DNA from: Kribbella monticola
GTDB lineage: Bacteria; Actinomycetota; Actinomycetes; Propionibacteriales; Kribbellaceae
Assembly (NCBI RefSeq): GCF_003261635.1
Contig: NZ_QFXK01000033.1
Location: 1 to 64,000, forward strand
DNA: 64,000 nucleotides
Reading direction: 5' to 3'
The notes beneath the pieces are model-generated. The model worked only from the letters and a program-made list of their open reading frames with translations, ran no database searches and was not told the origin of the DNA. A program made the position numbers and the translations under genes. Shown in pieces: positions 23,763 to 32,311 of the stretch (position 1 is the stretch's first letter; each line of letters starts with the position of its first letter).

Positions 23763-24643
23763 GAGCGGTAGGTGACGATCAGGTCGGCGTACGGGCCTGG
23801 TGGGCCGGTCGCCAGCCGTTCCGCGCCGTCGAGACAGTTCCCGGCCGCAGCCACCAGGTCAGCCCGCGGCGGCAGGGCTTCCCGCAGCGGGCCGAACAGT
23901 TGCTCACCGCTGCCGCGAAACAGCCCGCCGATACAAGCCACTGGAACCTGACCGCTCCCTGCTGTCAGCCGAACCGCCGTCGCAATCGTCTCGGCGACAT
24001 CCCCAGCAGCCCGTACGACGATGTCGCGCGCCACCGCGTCGCCATCGGCCGCACACCGCAGTACGTCGGGCGCGAAGCGGGCCACGTCGTCGACGAGCGT
24101 GGGCGACAGGTAGAGGCTCACCGGATCGAGCGACGTCTCGGCCAGCAACGTATCCGGGCCACGCCCATCCCGGGCCCGCTGTACTGCGACCAGCCCCGCC
24201 CGGCCGATCGCGAAGGCACTCCCGGCATCGCCGAACAGGTACCCGTGGCCGTCGATCTTGTGCCACGAACCGTCCCGGTCGACCGCGAGACAGACCAAAC
24301 CGGTGCCTGCGGCAACGACCACGCCGTACCCCTCGGGCAGTGCGCCGGCGTGCGCCGTCACCATGTCCTGGGTGAGCCGGACCTCCTTGGCAGCAAGGGT
24401 TTTCGCGACTCCCTCGGCCAATAGGTGCGCAATCCGCGGATCCGGTGGAAAGCCGGTCAGGCCGAGCGCGACCAGCTCGACCGATTCGGTCACGCCGGCG
24501 TCGTCCGCCGCTGCCCTGATGGCGTCGAGCATTCCCTGCACGCTGCTGGAATGCGTATAACCGGGTCCTGTGCCGGTCCGGCCGTCGCCGACCACTCGAA
24601 GCCTGAGCGCCGACTGTCCTCCGTCGACCGCCAGCCGGATCAT
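23759..24643 (-). CDS. BadF/BadG-type N-acetyl-hexosamine kinase
   Basis: A 294-residue ASKHA-fold ATPase of the BadF/BadG/BcrA/BcrD family, which includes N-acetylglucosamine kinases. The phosphate-1 loop IRLAVDGGQSALRL (2-15), VVVAAGTGLVC (phosphate-2), the GYLFGDAGSAFAIG motif with the family GD.GS signature, and the adenosine-binding region VACIGGLFRGSG are in the expected order. ATG 24643 overlaps the stop of the hydrolase-lectin gene (ATGA); the frame stays open further upstream, but that part is antisense-like. It most likely phosphorylates GlcNAc or ManNAc before NanE. Confidence 0.88.
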   Translation of the reverse strand: MIRLAVDGGQSALRLRVVGDGRTGTGPGYTHSSSVQGMLDAIRAAADDAGVTESVELVALGLTGFPPDPRIAHLLAEGVAKTLAAKEVRLTQDMVTAHAGALPEGYGVVVAAGTGLVCLAVDRDGSWHKIDGHGYLFGDAGSAFAIGRAGLVAVQRARDGRGPDTLLAETSLDPVSLYLSPTLVDDVARFAPDVLRCAADGDAVARDIVVRAAGDVAETIATAVRLTAGSGQVPVACIGGLFRGSGEQLFGPLREALPPRADLVAAAGNCLDGAERLATGPPGPYADLIVTYRS

Positions 24644-27297
24644 GCGGTGATCCAGTGCGAGTAGTCCTGCCAGGGCAGGTGCCAGCGGTTCACCTTCCGG
24701 GTCCGCCGGTCCTGGCCCGCGCTGTCGTTGGCGACCAGGCGTACCGTGCTGAGCTGTTCGTCGTACATCACCGCCGGTGAGCCCTGGAAATGCAGGGTGC
24801 CGACCTGTTCCCACGGGGTGTGGCCGCCGCGGACGTCGATCATCGAGCAGTGGTGGATGTGCCGGTCCTTGCCGAGCACGTAGACCTCGACGGCGTCGGC
24901 ACCGGGATTGAAGGCGACCACCGGATCGTCGGCGAGTTCGAGCTCTCCGATTCGTTGCCAACGGCCCTGACCAGTCCGGTCGTCCAGGTAGGTGTGATGC
25001 AGGTGGCCGTCGGCGCCGCGGACGTAGATCTCGATCGACTGGGCCGGCTCGTTGCGCGCCCAGACCGGCTCGCCGGCGGCGATCAGGTCGCCGAGCACGG
25101 CCCGTACACCGCCCTGCTCGCGAACGACCCGGCCGTCCGCCCGCCGGGAGAAGGTTGCCGACGCCGGCCGGCCCGCTGCGATCGCGTCGAAATCCGCCCG
25201 GACCGTCGCGGCCAGGTCGGACCGGCCGGCGCCGGGTTCAGGGGGTGGCGGGAAGAACGTCCCACCGGTGAGGTGCAGCATCGCGCCGATCAGGCTGGGC
25301 GCGACCGACCAGCCCGTCTCCACGCAGTACGGGCCCCAGCCGAGGTCCGCGTTGGAGCCGAAGTACTCCCAGGCGTCGAAGTCGAACGCGCGCTGCCAAG
25401 CCCCGTCGAGTTGCTCGTCACCGTTGTCGATCTGGATCCGGGACAGATAGTCCAATACGCCATTGGCCAGTTCGCCGAAGATCTCCTCGCCGGTGATCCG
25501 GTGCACGACCGGGAGCGCCCAGGCGGCGAACGGCGTCCCGTAGAGCTGGTCGGTGACCGGATCGCCGTTCGACTGGAAGATGGAGGCCTCGTCGACGCCG
25601 TACGCCTCGTTGCTCGGCGGGCATTTGCCGTCCCACTCGGCGAAGCCGCCGTCGGGACCTTGGCGGCTCCTCAGGTACTCCGCGAGCGCACGCAGCGTGT
25701 CGAGATACAGCGGCTTCTTCGTGTAGTAGTACGCCCCTGCGAGCGGCAGCAAGAAGCGCCCTGCCTCGCAAGTGCGGCTGGTCTCCAGCCGGGCTCGCGG
25801 GAAGTGGCTTGCCATGTGGTCGAGGCCGCGGGTGGCGATGTCGAGGTAGCGCTGCTCGCCGGTGATGCCGTACGCGTAGAGATACGCGCACTGGGCCGAG
25901 CTCTGCCAGTGCGAGGTGAGGTCCAAGCCGTCCGGGATCGGCGATCGCGAGATTTCATCCCAGCCTTTGACCAGGAGCGTCGACGGGGTTCGCCACGGGT
26001 CGACCTGCAGGCCGAGCTCGGCACTTGCCGTGCGGATCAGCGACTCCACGCCTCGCAGGCCGGCCTCGGTGTCACCGGAGATCAGTGCGAACAGCGAGAT
26101 CCATCCGTTGTCATCGGCAAACAAGTTGTTGGTGCCGGTGAGATCGGTGCGCGCGCCTCGCGGCTCGAAGCTACCGAAGAGCGCGTTGCGATCGGTGAGC
26201 TGCTCCTCCTCGATGACCAGGCGCATCAGGTTGTCGGCGATCGTCCGGCCGCGCGGGAAGCCGGCCAGGTCGGCGTACATCCGGAACGCGTGCGCGACCT
26301 GGGTGAAACAGTCACCACGCGGTACCGGACGGAACGGCAGCTTGCCGTCCAGACCGACCTCGTTGGAGAAGCCCTCCGCGACGCCCTTCGAGCCGTCGGG
26401 CTGGTCGTAGAACATCCCGGCCCGGTCGAACCACGCGATGCCACGGTCGACCATCCGTCGGTAGCGCAGGTCTCGCGGGCCGATTTGGACGGTGGTCTGC
26501 TCGCCGCCGACGGTGAACGAATGGGTGCCATCGGCAAGGTATTGCTGCTCGGACTCGAACCGGCCCGGCGCGGTCTCGACCAGTTCCAGATCGGCCTCGG
26601 GCTTGGTGGTCGAGCGGACCACGAGCTTGAGCGGCTCTCCCGACGCGACCCAGACCCGCGGCTCGGTGAAGACTTCGAGCTCTTCGGGAAGCTCGGCGCC
26701 GGTGAGCTCCGCAACGATTGCCTGGAGCAACCGGCGCCATCGGCGTACGGGCTTGTAGTTGCCTTCGGTCCAGTGGCTCAGCGGAGTCGTTGCATAGAGC
26801 AACGTGCCCTGCTGCTTCGGGATGCTCAGCAGCGCCGGGAATGTCTGCTCGGGTGGGCCGAAGACTGCGAGATGAGTGCCGGCGACGTTGCCGTAGGTGA
26901 GGAATTCTGTTGCGCCCGGTTGCACGCTGACCACCTGCGCGCGGGAGGAGTGTTCGTCGAGGACGCTCATCGGTTCCAGGCCGCGGAGGGTGCCGGGGCT
27001 GAAGATGCGCTCGGTGTGGGCGATCCGGATCTCGTCGGCGACCGGCAGGAATCCGGACTCGTCGGTGGCGAACTCGACGTAGGCCCGGCCGCCGCGCTCG
27101 GTGAACGCCGCGATCGTCGTGGTGTCGAGACCGGCCGGCTCGGGGTAGCTCCTGGCGGGGACGATCAGCACGCCGTACTGCGTGAGGTCGGCGGCCGCGA
27201 GTTCGTCGTACCGGTCGAACGGGACCCCGGTCTGGTCGAGCGCGGCCGCGAACGCACCGGCCGGACCGATCAGAGCGACGGGCAGGTGAGCGGTCAT
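24640..27297 (-). CDS. Large glycosidase-like protein with lectin-like C-terminus
   Basis: An 885-residue protein with no signal peptide. Residues about 1-215 resemble a class I glutamine-amidotransferase-like (ThuA/beta-galactosidase trimerisation-like) Rossmann domain (VALIGPAGAF, YGVLIVPARSYPEP). A beta-sandwich covers about 220-285. An (alpha/alpha)6-barrel-like region from about 290 to 690 has repeated aromatic helices (HMASHFPRA, AYYYTKKPLYLDTLR, WEYFGSNADLGWGPY). Residues about 750-885 carry blade-like repeats (SIEIYVRGADGHLHHTYLDD, AVEVYVLGKDRHIHHCSM) like PLL/tachylectin propellers. I do not recognise a named family. It leads the kinase-nanE operon, suggesting a role in processing an amino-sugar-containing glycan. 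Confidence 0.75.
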   Translation of the reverse strand: MTAHLPVALIGPAGAFAAALDQTGVPFDRYDELAAADLTQYGVLIVPARSYPEPAGLDTTTIAAFTERGGRAYVEFATDESGFLPVADEIRIAHTERIFSPGTLRGLEPMSVLDEHSSRAQVVSVQPGATEFLTYGNVAGTHLAVFGPPEQTFPALLSIPKQQGTLLYATTPLSHWTEGNYKPVRRWRRLLQAIVAELTGAELPEELEVFTEPRVWVASGEPLKLVVRSTTKPEADLELVETAPGRFESEQQYLADGTHSFTVGGEQTTVQIGPRDLRYRRMVDRGIAWFDRAGMFYDQPDGSKGVAEGFSNEVGLDGKLPFRPVPRGDCFTQVAHAFRMYADLAGFPRGRTIADNLMRLVIEEEQLTDRNALFGSFEPRGARTDLTGTNNLFADDNGWISLFALISGDTEAGLRGVESLIRTASAELGLQVDPWRTPSTLLVKGWDEISRSPIPDGLDLTSHWQSSAQCAYLYAYGITGEQRYLDIATRGLDHMASHFPRARLETSRTCEAGRFLLPLAGAYYYTKKPLYLDTLRALAEYLRSRQGPDGGFAEWDGKCPPSNEAYGVDEASIFQSNGDPVTDQLYGTPFAAWALPVVHRITGEEIFGELANGVLDYLSRIQIDNGDEQLDGAWQRAFDFDAWEYFGSNADLGWGPYCVETGWSVAPSLIGAMLHLTGGTFFPPPPEPGAGRSDLAATVRADFDAIAAGRPASATFSRRADGRVVREQGGVRAVLGDLIAAGEPVWARNEPAQSIEIYVRGADGHLHHTYLDDRTGQGRWQRIGELELADDPVVAFNPGADAVEVYVLGKDRHIHHCSMIDVRGGHTPWEQVGTLHFQGSPAVMYDEQLSTVRLVANDSAGQDRRTRKVNRWHLPWQDYSHWITA

Positions 27298-27374
27298 CGG
27301 TACGTCGAACCTCGGCCTTCTGCGGTCTGCTTCGATGGGCCAACTGTGGCTGGTCGGATGCGGTGGGTAAAGCA

Positions 27375-27390
27375 AACCGAGTAGACCACT
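27375..27390. promoter_or_regulatory. DasR-like operator (dre) in divergent promoter
   Basis: AACCGAGTAGACCACT carries a perfect right half (TAGACCACT) of the DasR operator and matches 11 of 16 positions. The downstream TCAGGTGGTC adds a second GACCAC/GTGGTC inverted arm. It sits between the divergent hydrolase-lectin gene (start 27297, minus) and the GH172 gene (start 27472), so one site could control both directions. Confidence 0.6.
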
Positions 27391-27471
27391 TCAGGTGGTC
27401 AGTCGTGGCTGGTCCGCGCCGGTCGCCGAGGACCGCCAACCGGCGTACCGGCCGTCATAGGGTCGCTGGGT

Positions 27472-28554
27472 ATGGGTGACTTCAACGGACTCGACGTCCA
27501 GCTGGGCAACCTCGCGCGGCTGTCGGATGCGACGACCTGGTCGATCAGCGCGGAGAACCGCGACGGCTCGAAGGGCGGCGGCGCCAGGGCCACCGAGGGG
27601 GTGTTCTCCAGGCAGGCGCGTGATCTCGGACCGGGGTGGAAGATGTCGCCCTGTCTGCCGTTGCCGGCCGGATCGACGACGACGCTGGCGGACATCGAGG
27701 GCTCGGGCGCGATCACGCACATCTGGATGACACTCAACAAGATCCACTGGCGGTCGGTGATCCTGCGCGCGTACTGGGACGACGAGGAGACGCCGTCGAT
27801 CGAAGTACCGATCGGAGACTTCTTCTGCAGTGGCTGGGGCGAGCACAGCCAGGTCAGTTCGGTGCCGATCGCCGTCAACCCGTCCGGCGGCTTCAACAGC
27901 TACTGGCAGATGCCGTTCCGCGCCTGCGCCCGGATCACGGTGGAAAACCTGCTCGACGAGGACATCAGCGAGCTCTTCTACCAGATCGACTACGTCAAGA
28001 CCTCCGTGCCGGACGACCTGGCGTACTTCCACGCGCAGTTCCGGCGCAGCAACCCGGTCCCGTACGGCGAGGTGCACACATTGCTCGACGGGGTCCGGGG
28101 ACAGGGCCAGTACGTCGGGACGTACCTCGCCTGGGGCTGCAACAACACCGGCTGGTGGGGAGAGGGCGAGGTGAAGTTCTATCTCGACGGGGACGAGGAG
28201 TATCCGACGATCTGCGGCACCGGCACCGAGGACTACTTCGGCGGCGCTTGGGGCTTCATCCACCAAGACACCTACACGACCTTCACCACGCCGTACCTGG
28301 GCATGCCGCAGGTGATCCAGCCGGACGGTCTGACGAGGAACCAGCAACGCTTCGGCCTCTACCGCTGGCACATCACCGACACCATCCGCTTCACCCAGGA
28401 CCTCCGAGTCACCGTCCAGGCCCTCGGCTGGCGCCGCGACGGCCGCCTCCTCCAACTCCAGGACGACCTCGCCTCCACGACGTACTGGTACCAAACCGAA
28501 CCCCACGCCCCCTTCCCCCAACTCCCGGACAAGGACTACCTCGAGGTGATCTGA
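27472..28554 (+). CDS. GH172-family (DUF2961) glycoside hydrolase
   Basis: A 360-residue protein of the DUF2961 family, now glycoside hydrolase family 172, whose characterised members act on furanosides (difructose dianhydride, alpha-arabinofuranosides). Conserved elements visible are IEGSGAITHIWMT, YWDDEETPSIEVPIGDFFC, FRACARITVENL and the GTGTEDYFGGAWGF motif with the proposed catalytic Glu. There is no signal peptide, so the substrate must be imported or the enzyme leaks out. It is divergent from the hydrolase-lectin gene across a DasR-like site, which links it to that operon's control. Confidence 0.86.
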   Translation: MGDFNGLDVQLGNLARLSDATTWSISAENRDGSKGGGARATEGVFSRQARDLGPGWKMSPCLPLPAGSTTTLADIEGSGAITHIWMTLNKIHWRSVILRAYWDDEETPSIEVPIGDFFCSGWGEHSQVSSVPIAVNPSGGFNSYWQMPFRACARITVENLLDEDISELFYQIDYVKTSVPDDLAYFHAQFRRSNPVPYGEVHTLLDGVRGQGQYVGTYLAWGCNNTGWWGEGEVKFYLDGDEEYPTICGTGTEDYFGGAWGFIHQDTYTTFTTPYLGMPQVIQPDGLTRNQQRFGLYRWHITDTIRFTQDLRVTVQALGWRRDGRLLQLQDDLASTTYWYQTEPHAPFPQLPDKDYLEVI

Positions 28555-28565
28555 TCTTCGTGACC

Positions 28566-29012
28566 ATGGATGACGAACCTGTCGTGCGGAGGGCCGAGAC
28601 CGAGGCCGACGCCGCGCGCTGCTGGCCGGCCATGCAGGAACTGCGCCCGCACCTGAGCAGTCCCGAGGAGTTCCTCCAGCGCTGGCGGCAACAGTCGGCC
28701 GAGGGCTACCAGCTCGCGTTCATCGAGGCGGGTGAGTCGGTGGTGGCCGTCGCGGGCTACAGGCTGCTCCACACGATGACGTACGGCCGGATCCTGAACC
28801 TCGACGACCTCATCGCCCTGCCTGCGGCGCGGGGGCAGGGCCTGGGGTCGTCGCTGCTGCGGTTCGTGCAGGCCGAGGCGGTCCGGCTCGATTGCACCGA
28901 GGTCCACCTCAACACCGGCTTCCAGCGACACGATGCGCACCGCAGCTATCTGCGCAACGGCTTCGATCTCAGCTGCCACCACCTTGCCTGGAAGCGGACG
29001 GGCCGCGAGTGA
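28566..29012 (+). CDS. GNAT-family N-acetyltransferase
   Basis: A 148-residue acetyltransferase. VVRRAETEADAARCWPAMQE opens the fold, DLIALPAARGQGLGSSLLRF is the acetyl-CoA-binding loop (R-G-Q-G-L-G), and HLNTGFQRHDAHRSYLRNGF is the closing motif. It starts 12 bases after the GH172 stop, at ATG 28566 (GTG 28560 is an in-frame alternative), so the two may be co-transcribed. The substrate is unknown; the small free-standing domain resembles acetyltransferases acting on amines or protein N-termini. Confidence 0.86.
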   Translation: MDDEPVVRRAETEADAARCWPAMQELRPHLSSPEEFLQRWRQQSAEGYQLAFIEAGESVVAVAGYRLLHTMTYGRILNLDDLIALPAARGQGLGSSLLRFVQAEAVRLDCTEVHLNTGFQRHDAHRSYLRNGFDLSCHHLAWKRTGRE

Positions 29013-29013
29013 C

Positions 29014-30447
29014 TCAGACCTCGATGTTGGACATGACGTGTTTGATGCGGGTGTAGTCCTCGAGGCCGTACATCGACAGGTCTTTGCCGTGGCCGGAGTG
29101 TTTGAAGCCGCCGTGGGGCATCTCGGCGACGATCGGGATATGGGTGTTGATCCAGACGCAGCCGAAGTCGAGGCGGCGGGCCATCCGCATCGCGCGGCCG
29201 TGGTCGCGGGTGAAGACCGAAGAGGCGAGACCGTACTCGACGCCGTTGGCCCAGCGGAGCGCCTCGTCCTCGTCGGAGAAGCGCTGCACGGTGATCACCG
29301 GGCCGAAGATCTCGTCCTGGATGGCCTCGTCGGCCTGCTGCAGGCCGGACACGACGGTCGGGGAGTAGAAGTAGCCACGGTCACCGACCACTGAACCGCC
29401 GGTCTGCAGTTCAGCGTGGTCGGGGAGGCGATCGATGAAACCGCTCACCCGGCTGAGCTGATCGGCGTTGTTCAAGGCCCCATAGGCGACATCGTCGTCG
29501 GGCTGTCCGGTCGTGGTGGCCTTGGCCTGCTCGGTCAGCGCGGCGACGAAGTCGTCGTGGATCCGCGGACCGGCGAGCACCCGGGTCGCGGCGGTGCAGT
29601 CCTGGCCGGCGTTGAAGTATCCCGCACCGGCGATCGCCTCGGCCGCGGCCTCCAGGTCGGCGTCGTCGAAAACCACCACCGGCGCCTTGCCACCGAGTTC
29701 GAGATGCGTCCGCTTCAACTTCCGGGCTGCGGCGGAAGCGACCTCCATCCCGGCCCGCACCGATCCCGTGATCGCGACCAGTTGCGGGATGTCGTGGTCC
29801 ACCAACGCCCGACCGGTGTCTCGGTCTCCACACACGACGTTCAGTACGCCGGGCGGCAGGAACTCGTTGCACAACTCCGCCAGCAGCACCGTCGACGCCG
29901 GCGTGGTGTCGCTCGGCTTCAGCACCACGGTGTTGCCCGCGGCAAGGGCCGGCGCGATCTTCCAGATCGCCATCATCAACGGGTAGTTCCAAGGCGTCAC
30001 CTGACCGACCACGCCGACCGGCTCACGCCGTACGAACGATGTGTGGCCGGCCAGGTACTCACCCGCCGACCGACCCTCCAGCAACCGGGCGGCGCCGGCG
30101 AAGAACCGCAACTGGTCCACACACGGCGGCAACTCCTCGGCAGCCGTGAGAGCCAACGGCTTGCCGGTGTTGTCGCTCTCCACCTTGGTGAACTCCTCGG
30201 ACCGCGACTCCAGCGCGTCGGCGATCCTCAGCATCATCCGCTGCCGCTCGGCGGGAGTGGTGTCCCGCCACGACTCGAAGGCACGGGCGGCGGCGGTCAT
30301 CGCGTCGTCGATGTCCTCGGGTCCGGACAGCGGGGCCTGCGCGTAGACCTCACCGGTCGCCGGGTTCACCACGTCGTAGCTCGCGCCGCTCCGGGCGCCG
30401 ACGGTCCTGCCGTCCACGAGGTTCGCGAAGGTCTGCTGGTCAGCCAT
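29014..30447 (-). CDS. Aldehyde dehydrogenase, gamma-aminobutyraldehyde type
   Basis: A 477-residue NAD(P)-dependent aldehyde dehydrogenase. GQVTPWNYPLMMAIWKIAPA and VLKPSDTTP bind the cofactor, the catalytic Glu lies in HLELGGKAP (about 250), and the nucleophile is Cys284 in AGQDCTAATR. The family pattern and neighbours (class III aminotransferase, Pot transporter, amine oxidases) fit 4-aminobutanal oxidation to GABA in putrescine breakdown. ATG 30447 is chosen because homologues begin near TFANLVDG; the frame extends a little upstream. It is divergent from the aminotransferase across a 197-bp shared promoter region. Confidence 0.9.
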   Translation of the reverse strand: MADQQTFANLVDGRTVGARSGASYDVVNPATGEVYAQAPLSGPEDIDDAMTAAARAFESWRDTTPAERQRMMLRIADALESRSEEFTKVESDNTGKPLALTAAEELPPCVDQLRFFAGAARLLEGRSAGEYLAGHTSFVRREPVGVVGQVTPWNYPLMMAIWKIAPALAAGNTVVLKPSDTTPASTVLLAELCNEFLPPGVLNVVCGDRDTGRALVDHDIPQLVAITGSVRAGMEVASAAARKLKRTHLELGGKAPVVVFDDADLEAAAEAIAGAGYFNAGQDCTAATRVLAGPRIHDDFVAALTEQAKATTTGQPDDDVAYGALNNADQLSRVSGFIDRLPDHAELQTGGSVVGDRGYFYSPTVVSGLQQADEAIQDEIFGPVITVQRFSDEDEALRWANGVEYGLASSVFTRDHGRAMRMARRLDFGCVWINTHIPIVAEMPHGGFKHSGHGKDLSMYGLEDYTRIKHVMSNIEV

Positions 30448-30507
30448 GACGGTCCTTGTCTCTGCTCTCGGGTGCCTCGACAAAGGCCGAGCCTAGCGTC
30501 CGTCACG

Positions 30508-30583
30508 ACGGAATCGGTAGGTCTGCCGCGTTTCTACCGTCGACATAGGCAGGCAAAGGGCCTTCTGAGTGCGAAATCACTTG
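30508..30583. promoter_or_regulatory. Divergent promoter region with motifs shared with the potD-asnC gap
   Basis: The 197-bp gap between the aldehyde dehydrogenase and aminotransferase genes contains ACGGAATCGGTA (30508-30519) and AATCACTT (30572-30579). Nearly the same words, ACGGAATCCGGTA and the reverse complement of AATCACTT, recur in the gap between potD and the Lrp/AsnC gene at 37.83-37.90 kb. I infer that one regulator binds both. Confidence 0.45.
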
Positions 30584-30644
30584 TCAAGAAGCATTGCCCG
30601 GGAGAAGATGGCGGCCTACGGCCAGCCCGAGAAGAGGAACCGAC

Positions 30645-32024
30645 ATGACCTCCGACGCCGCCGACCTAGCCCGTCTGCAGGAGTCCGCCCGCAACCACCT
30701 CTGGATGCATTTCTCCCGGATGGGGAGCTACCAGACCGCCGAGATCCCGGTCATCGTCCGGGGTGACGGCGCCTACATCTGGGACGCCGGCGGCAAGCGG
30801 TACCTCGACGGTCTGGCCGGCCTGTTCGTCAGCCAACTCGGGCACGGCCGCACCGAGCTTGCCGAGGCCGCGGCCAAGCAGGCTTCGGAGCTTGCCTTCA
30901 TGCCGCTGTGGTCATACGCGCACCCCAAGGCGATCGAGCTGGCCGAGCGGGTGGCCGGTTACGCACCGGGCGACCTGAACCGGGTCTTCTTCACCAGCGG
31001 TGGCGGCGAAGCCGTCGAGACCGCGTGGAAGCTGGCCAAGCAGTACTTCAAGCTGACCGGCAAACCCACCAAGCACAAGGTGATCAGCCGCGCGATCGCG
31101 TACCACGGAACCACGCACGGCGCGCTGTCCATCACCGGCCTGCCCGAACTCAAGGCGCCGTTCGAGCCGCTGGTCCCGTCGACCTTCCGCGTCCCGAACA
31201 CGAACTTCTACCGCGCGCCTCAGCACGGCGACGACCTGGAAGCGTTCGGCCGCTGGGCCGCCGACCAGATCGCGGTCGCGATCGAGAACGAGGGCGCCGA
31301 CACCGTGGCCGCCGTCTTCCTCGAACCCGTCCAGAACGCGGGCGGCTGCTTCCCGCCGCCGCCCGGGTACTTCGAGCGGGTCCGCGAGATCTGCGACACC
31401 TACGACGTACTGCTCGTCTCCGACGAGGTGATCTGCGCCTTCGGCCGGCTCGGCCACATGTTCGGCGCCGAACGCTACGGCTACCAGCCCGACATGATCA
31501 CCTGCGCGAAGGGACTCACCTCCGGCTACGCACCGCTGGGCGCGATGATCGCCACGGACCGGCTGATGGAGCCGTTCCTGCAGGGCACGACCTCGTTCGC
31601 TCACGGCTACACCTTCGGGGGTCACCCCGTCGCCGCGGCCGTCGCACTCGCGAATCTCGACATCTTCGAGCGCGAGGGCATCAACCAGCACGTACGGGAC
31701 ACGGAGGGTGCGTTCCGTGCGACGCTGGAGAAGCTGCTCGACCTTCCGTTGGTCGGCGACGTCCGGGGCGACGGGTACTTCTACGGGATCGAACTGGTCA
31801 AGGACAAGGGCACCAAGGAGACGTTCGACAACGACGAGTCCGAGCGGCTGCTGCGCGGTTTCCTCTCCAAGGCGCTGTACGACGCGGGGCTGTACTGCCG
31901 CGCCGACGACCGTGGCGACCCCGTCATCCAGCTCTCCCCGCCGCTGATCTGCGACCAGTCGCACTTCGACGAGATCGAGCAGATCCTCCGCGCGGTCCTG
32001 ATCGAGGCGGAGTCCCACCTCTGA
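30645..32024 (+). CDS. Class III aminotransferase, putrescine/polyamine type
   Basis: A 459-residue PLP enzyme of the class III (SpuC/omega-transaminase) group. The PLP phosphate site FTSGGGEAVETAWK, the VFLEPVQNAGG and LLVSDEVICAFGR blocks (Asp binds the pyridine nitrogen), and catalytic Lys289 in ITCAKGLTSGYAPLGA are present. ATG 30645 has a GAAGAGGAA ribosome site at 30631. Context (aldehyde dehydrogenase divergent, Pot transporter and amine oxidases downstream) fits transamination of putrescine or another diamine with pyruvate. A beta-alanine-type substrate cannot be excluded. Confidence 0.9.
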   Translation: MTSDAADLARLQESARNHLWMHFSRMGSYQTAEIPVIVRGDGAYIWDAGGKRYLDGLAGLFVSQLGHGRTELAEAAAKQASELAFMPLWSYAHPKAIELAERVAGYAPGDLNRVFFTSGGGEAVETAWKLAKQYFKLTGKPTKHKVISRAIAYHGTTHGALSITGLPELKAPFEPLVPSTFRVPNTNFYRAPQHGDDLEAFGRWAADQIAVAIENEGADTVAAVFLEPVQNAGGCFPPPPGYFERVREICDTYDVLLVSDEVICAFGRLGHMFGAERYGYQPDMITCAKGLTSGYAPLGAMIATDRLMEPFLQGTTSFAHGYTFGGHPVAAAVALANLDIFEREGINQHVRDTEGAFRATLEKLLDLPLVGDVRGDGYFYGIELVKDKGTKETFDNDESERLLRGFLSKALYDAGLYCRADDRGDPVIQLSPPLICDQSHFDEIEQILRAVLIEAESHL

Positions 32025-32042
32025 CCGCTCCACCTCCCCGAC

Positions 32043-32300
32043 GCCAACCCACCACTCGAGAGGCCAACCCACCACCTGAGGGGCCAACCCACCGCCTGAG
32101 GGGCCGACCCGCCAAAGTGCGGGTTATCCGCCCGCATACCCCGCGCCAACCCACCATGGGAAACGCCAAGCCCCCAAAACGGCGGGTTCGCCCGTCACTC
32201 GAGAGGGTTGGCGCGCCAAAGTGTGGGTTGGCCGGTTGCATACCCCGCGCCCACCCACCACCTGAGGGGTTAACGCTTCAGGTTGTGGGTTCGCCGGAGG
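32043..32300. repeat. 20-bp tandem repeat and related 50-bp direct repeats
   Basis: Three 20-bp units starting GCCAACCCACC (32043-32062, 32063-32082, 32083-32102) are followed by a degenerate fourth. Further on, a segment beginning GCCAAAGTGYGGGTT and ending CATACCCCGCGCC appears twice, near 32110 and 32215. TTGGCGCGCCAA is a perfect palindrome just before the second. The block fills the 287-bp gap between the convergent aminotransferase and oxidase genes; I see no gene in it. Confidence 0.82.
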
Positions 32301-32311
32301 AGGTGGGCGGG

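Noticed and set aside
24790..27384. Very long open frame on the plus strand opposite the hydrolase-lectin gene
   Set aside because: It is an antisense shadow of high-GC codon use: low-complexity Arg/Val/Asp-rich translation, no recognisable domain, and the minus strand encodes conserved domains.
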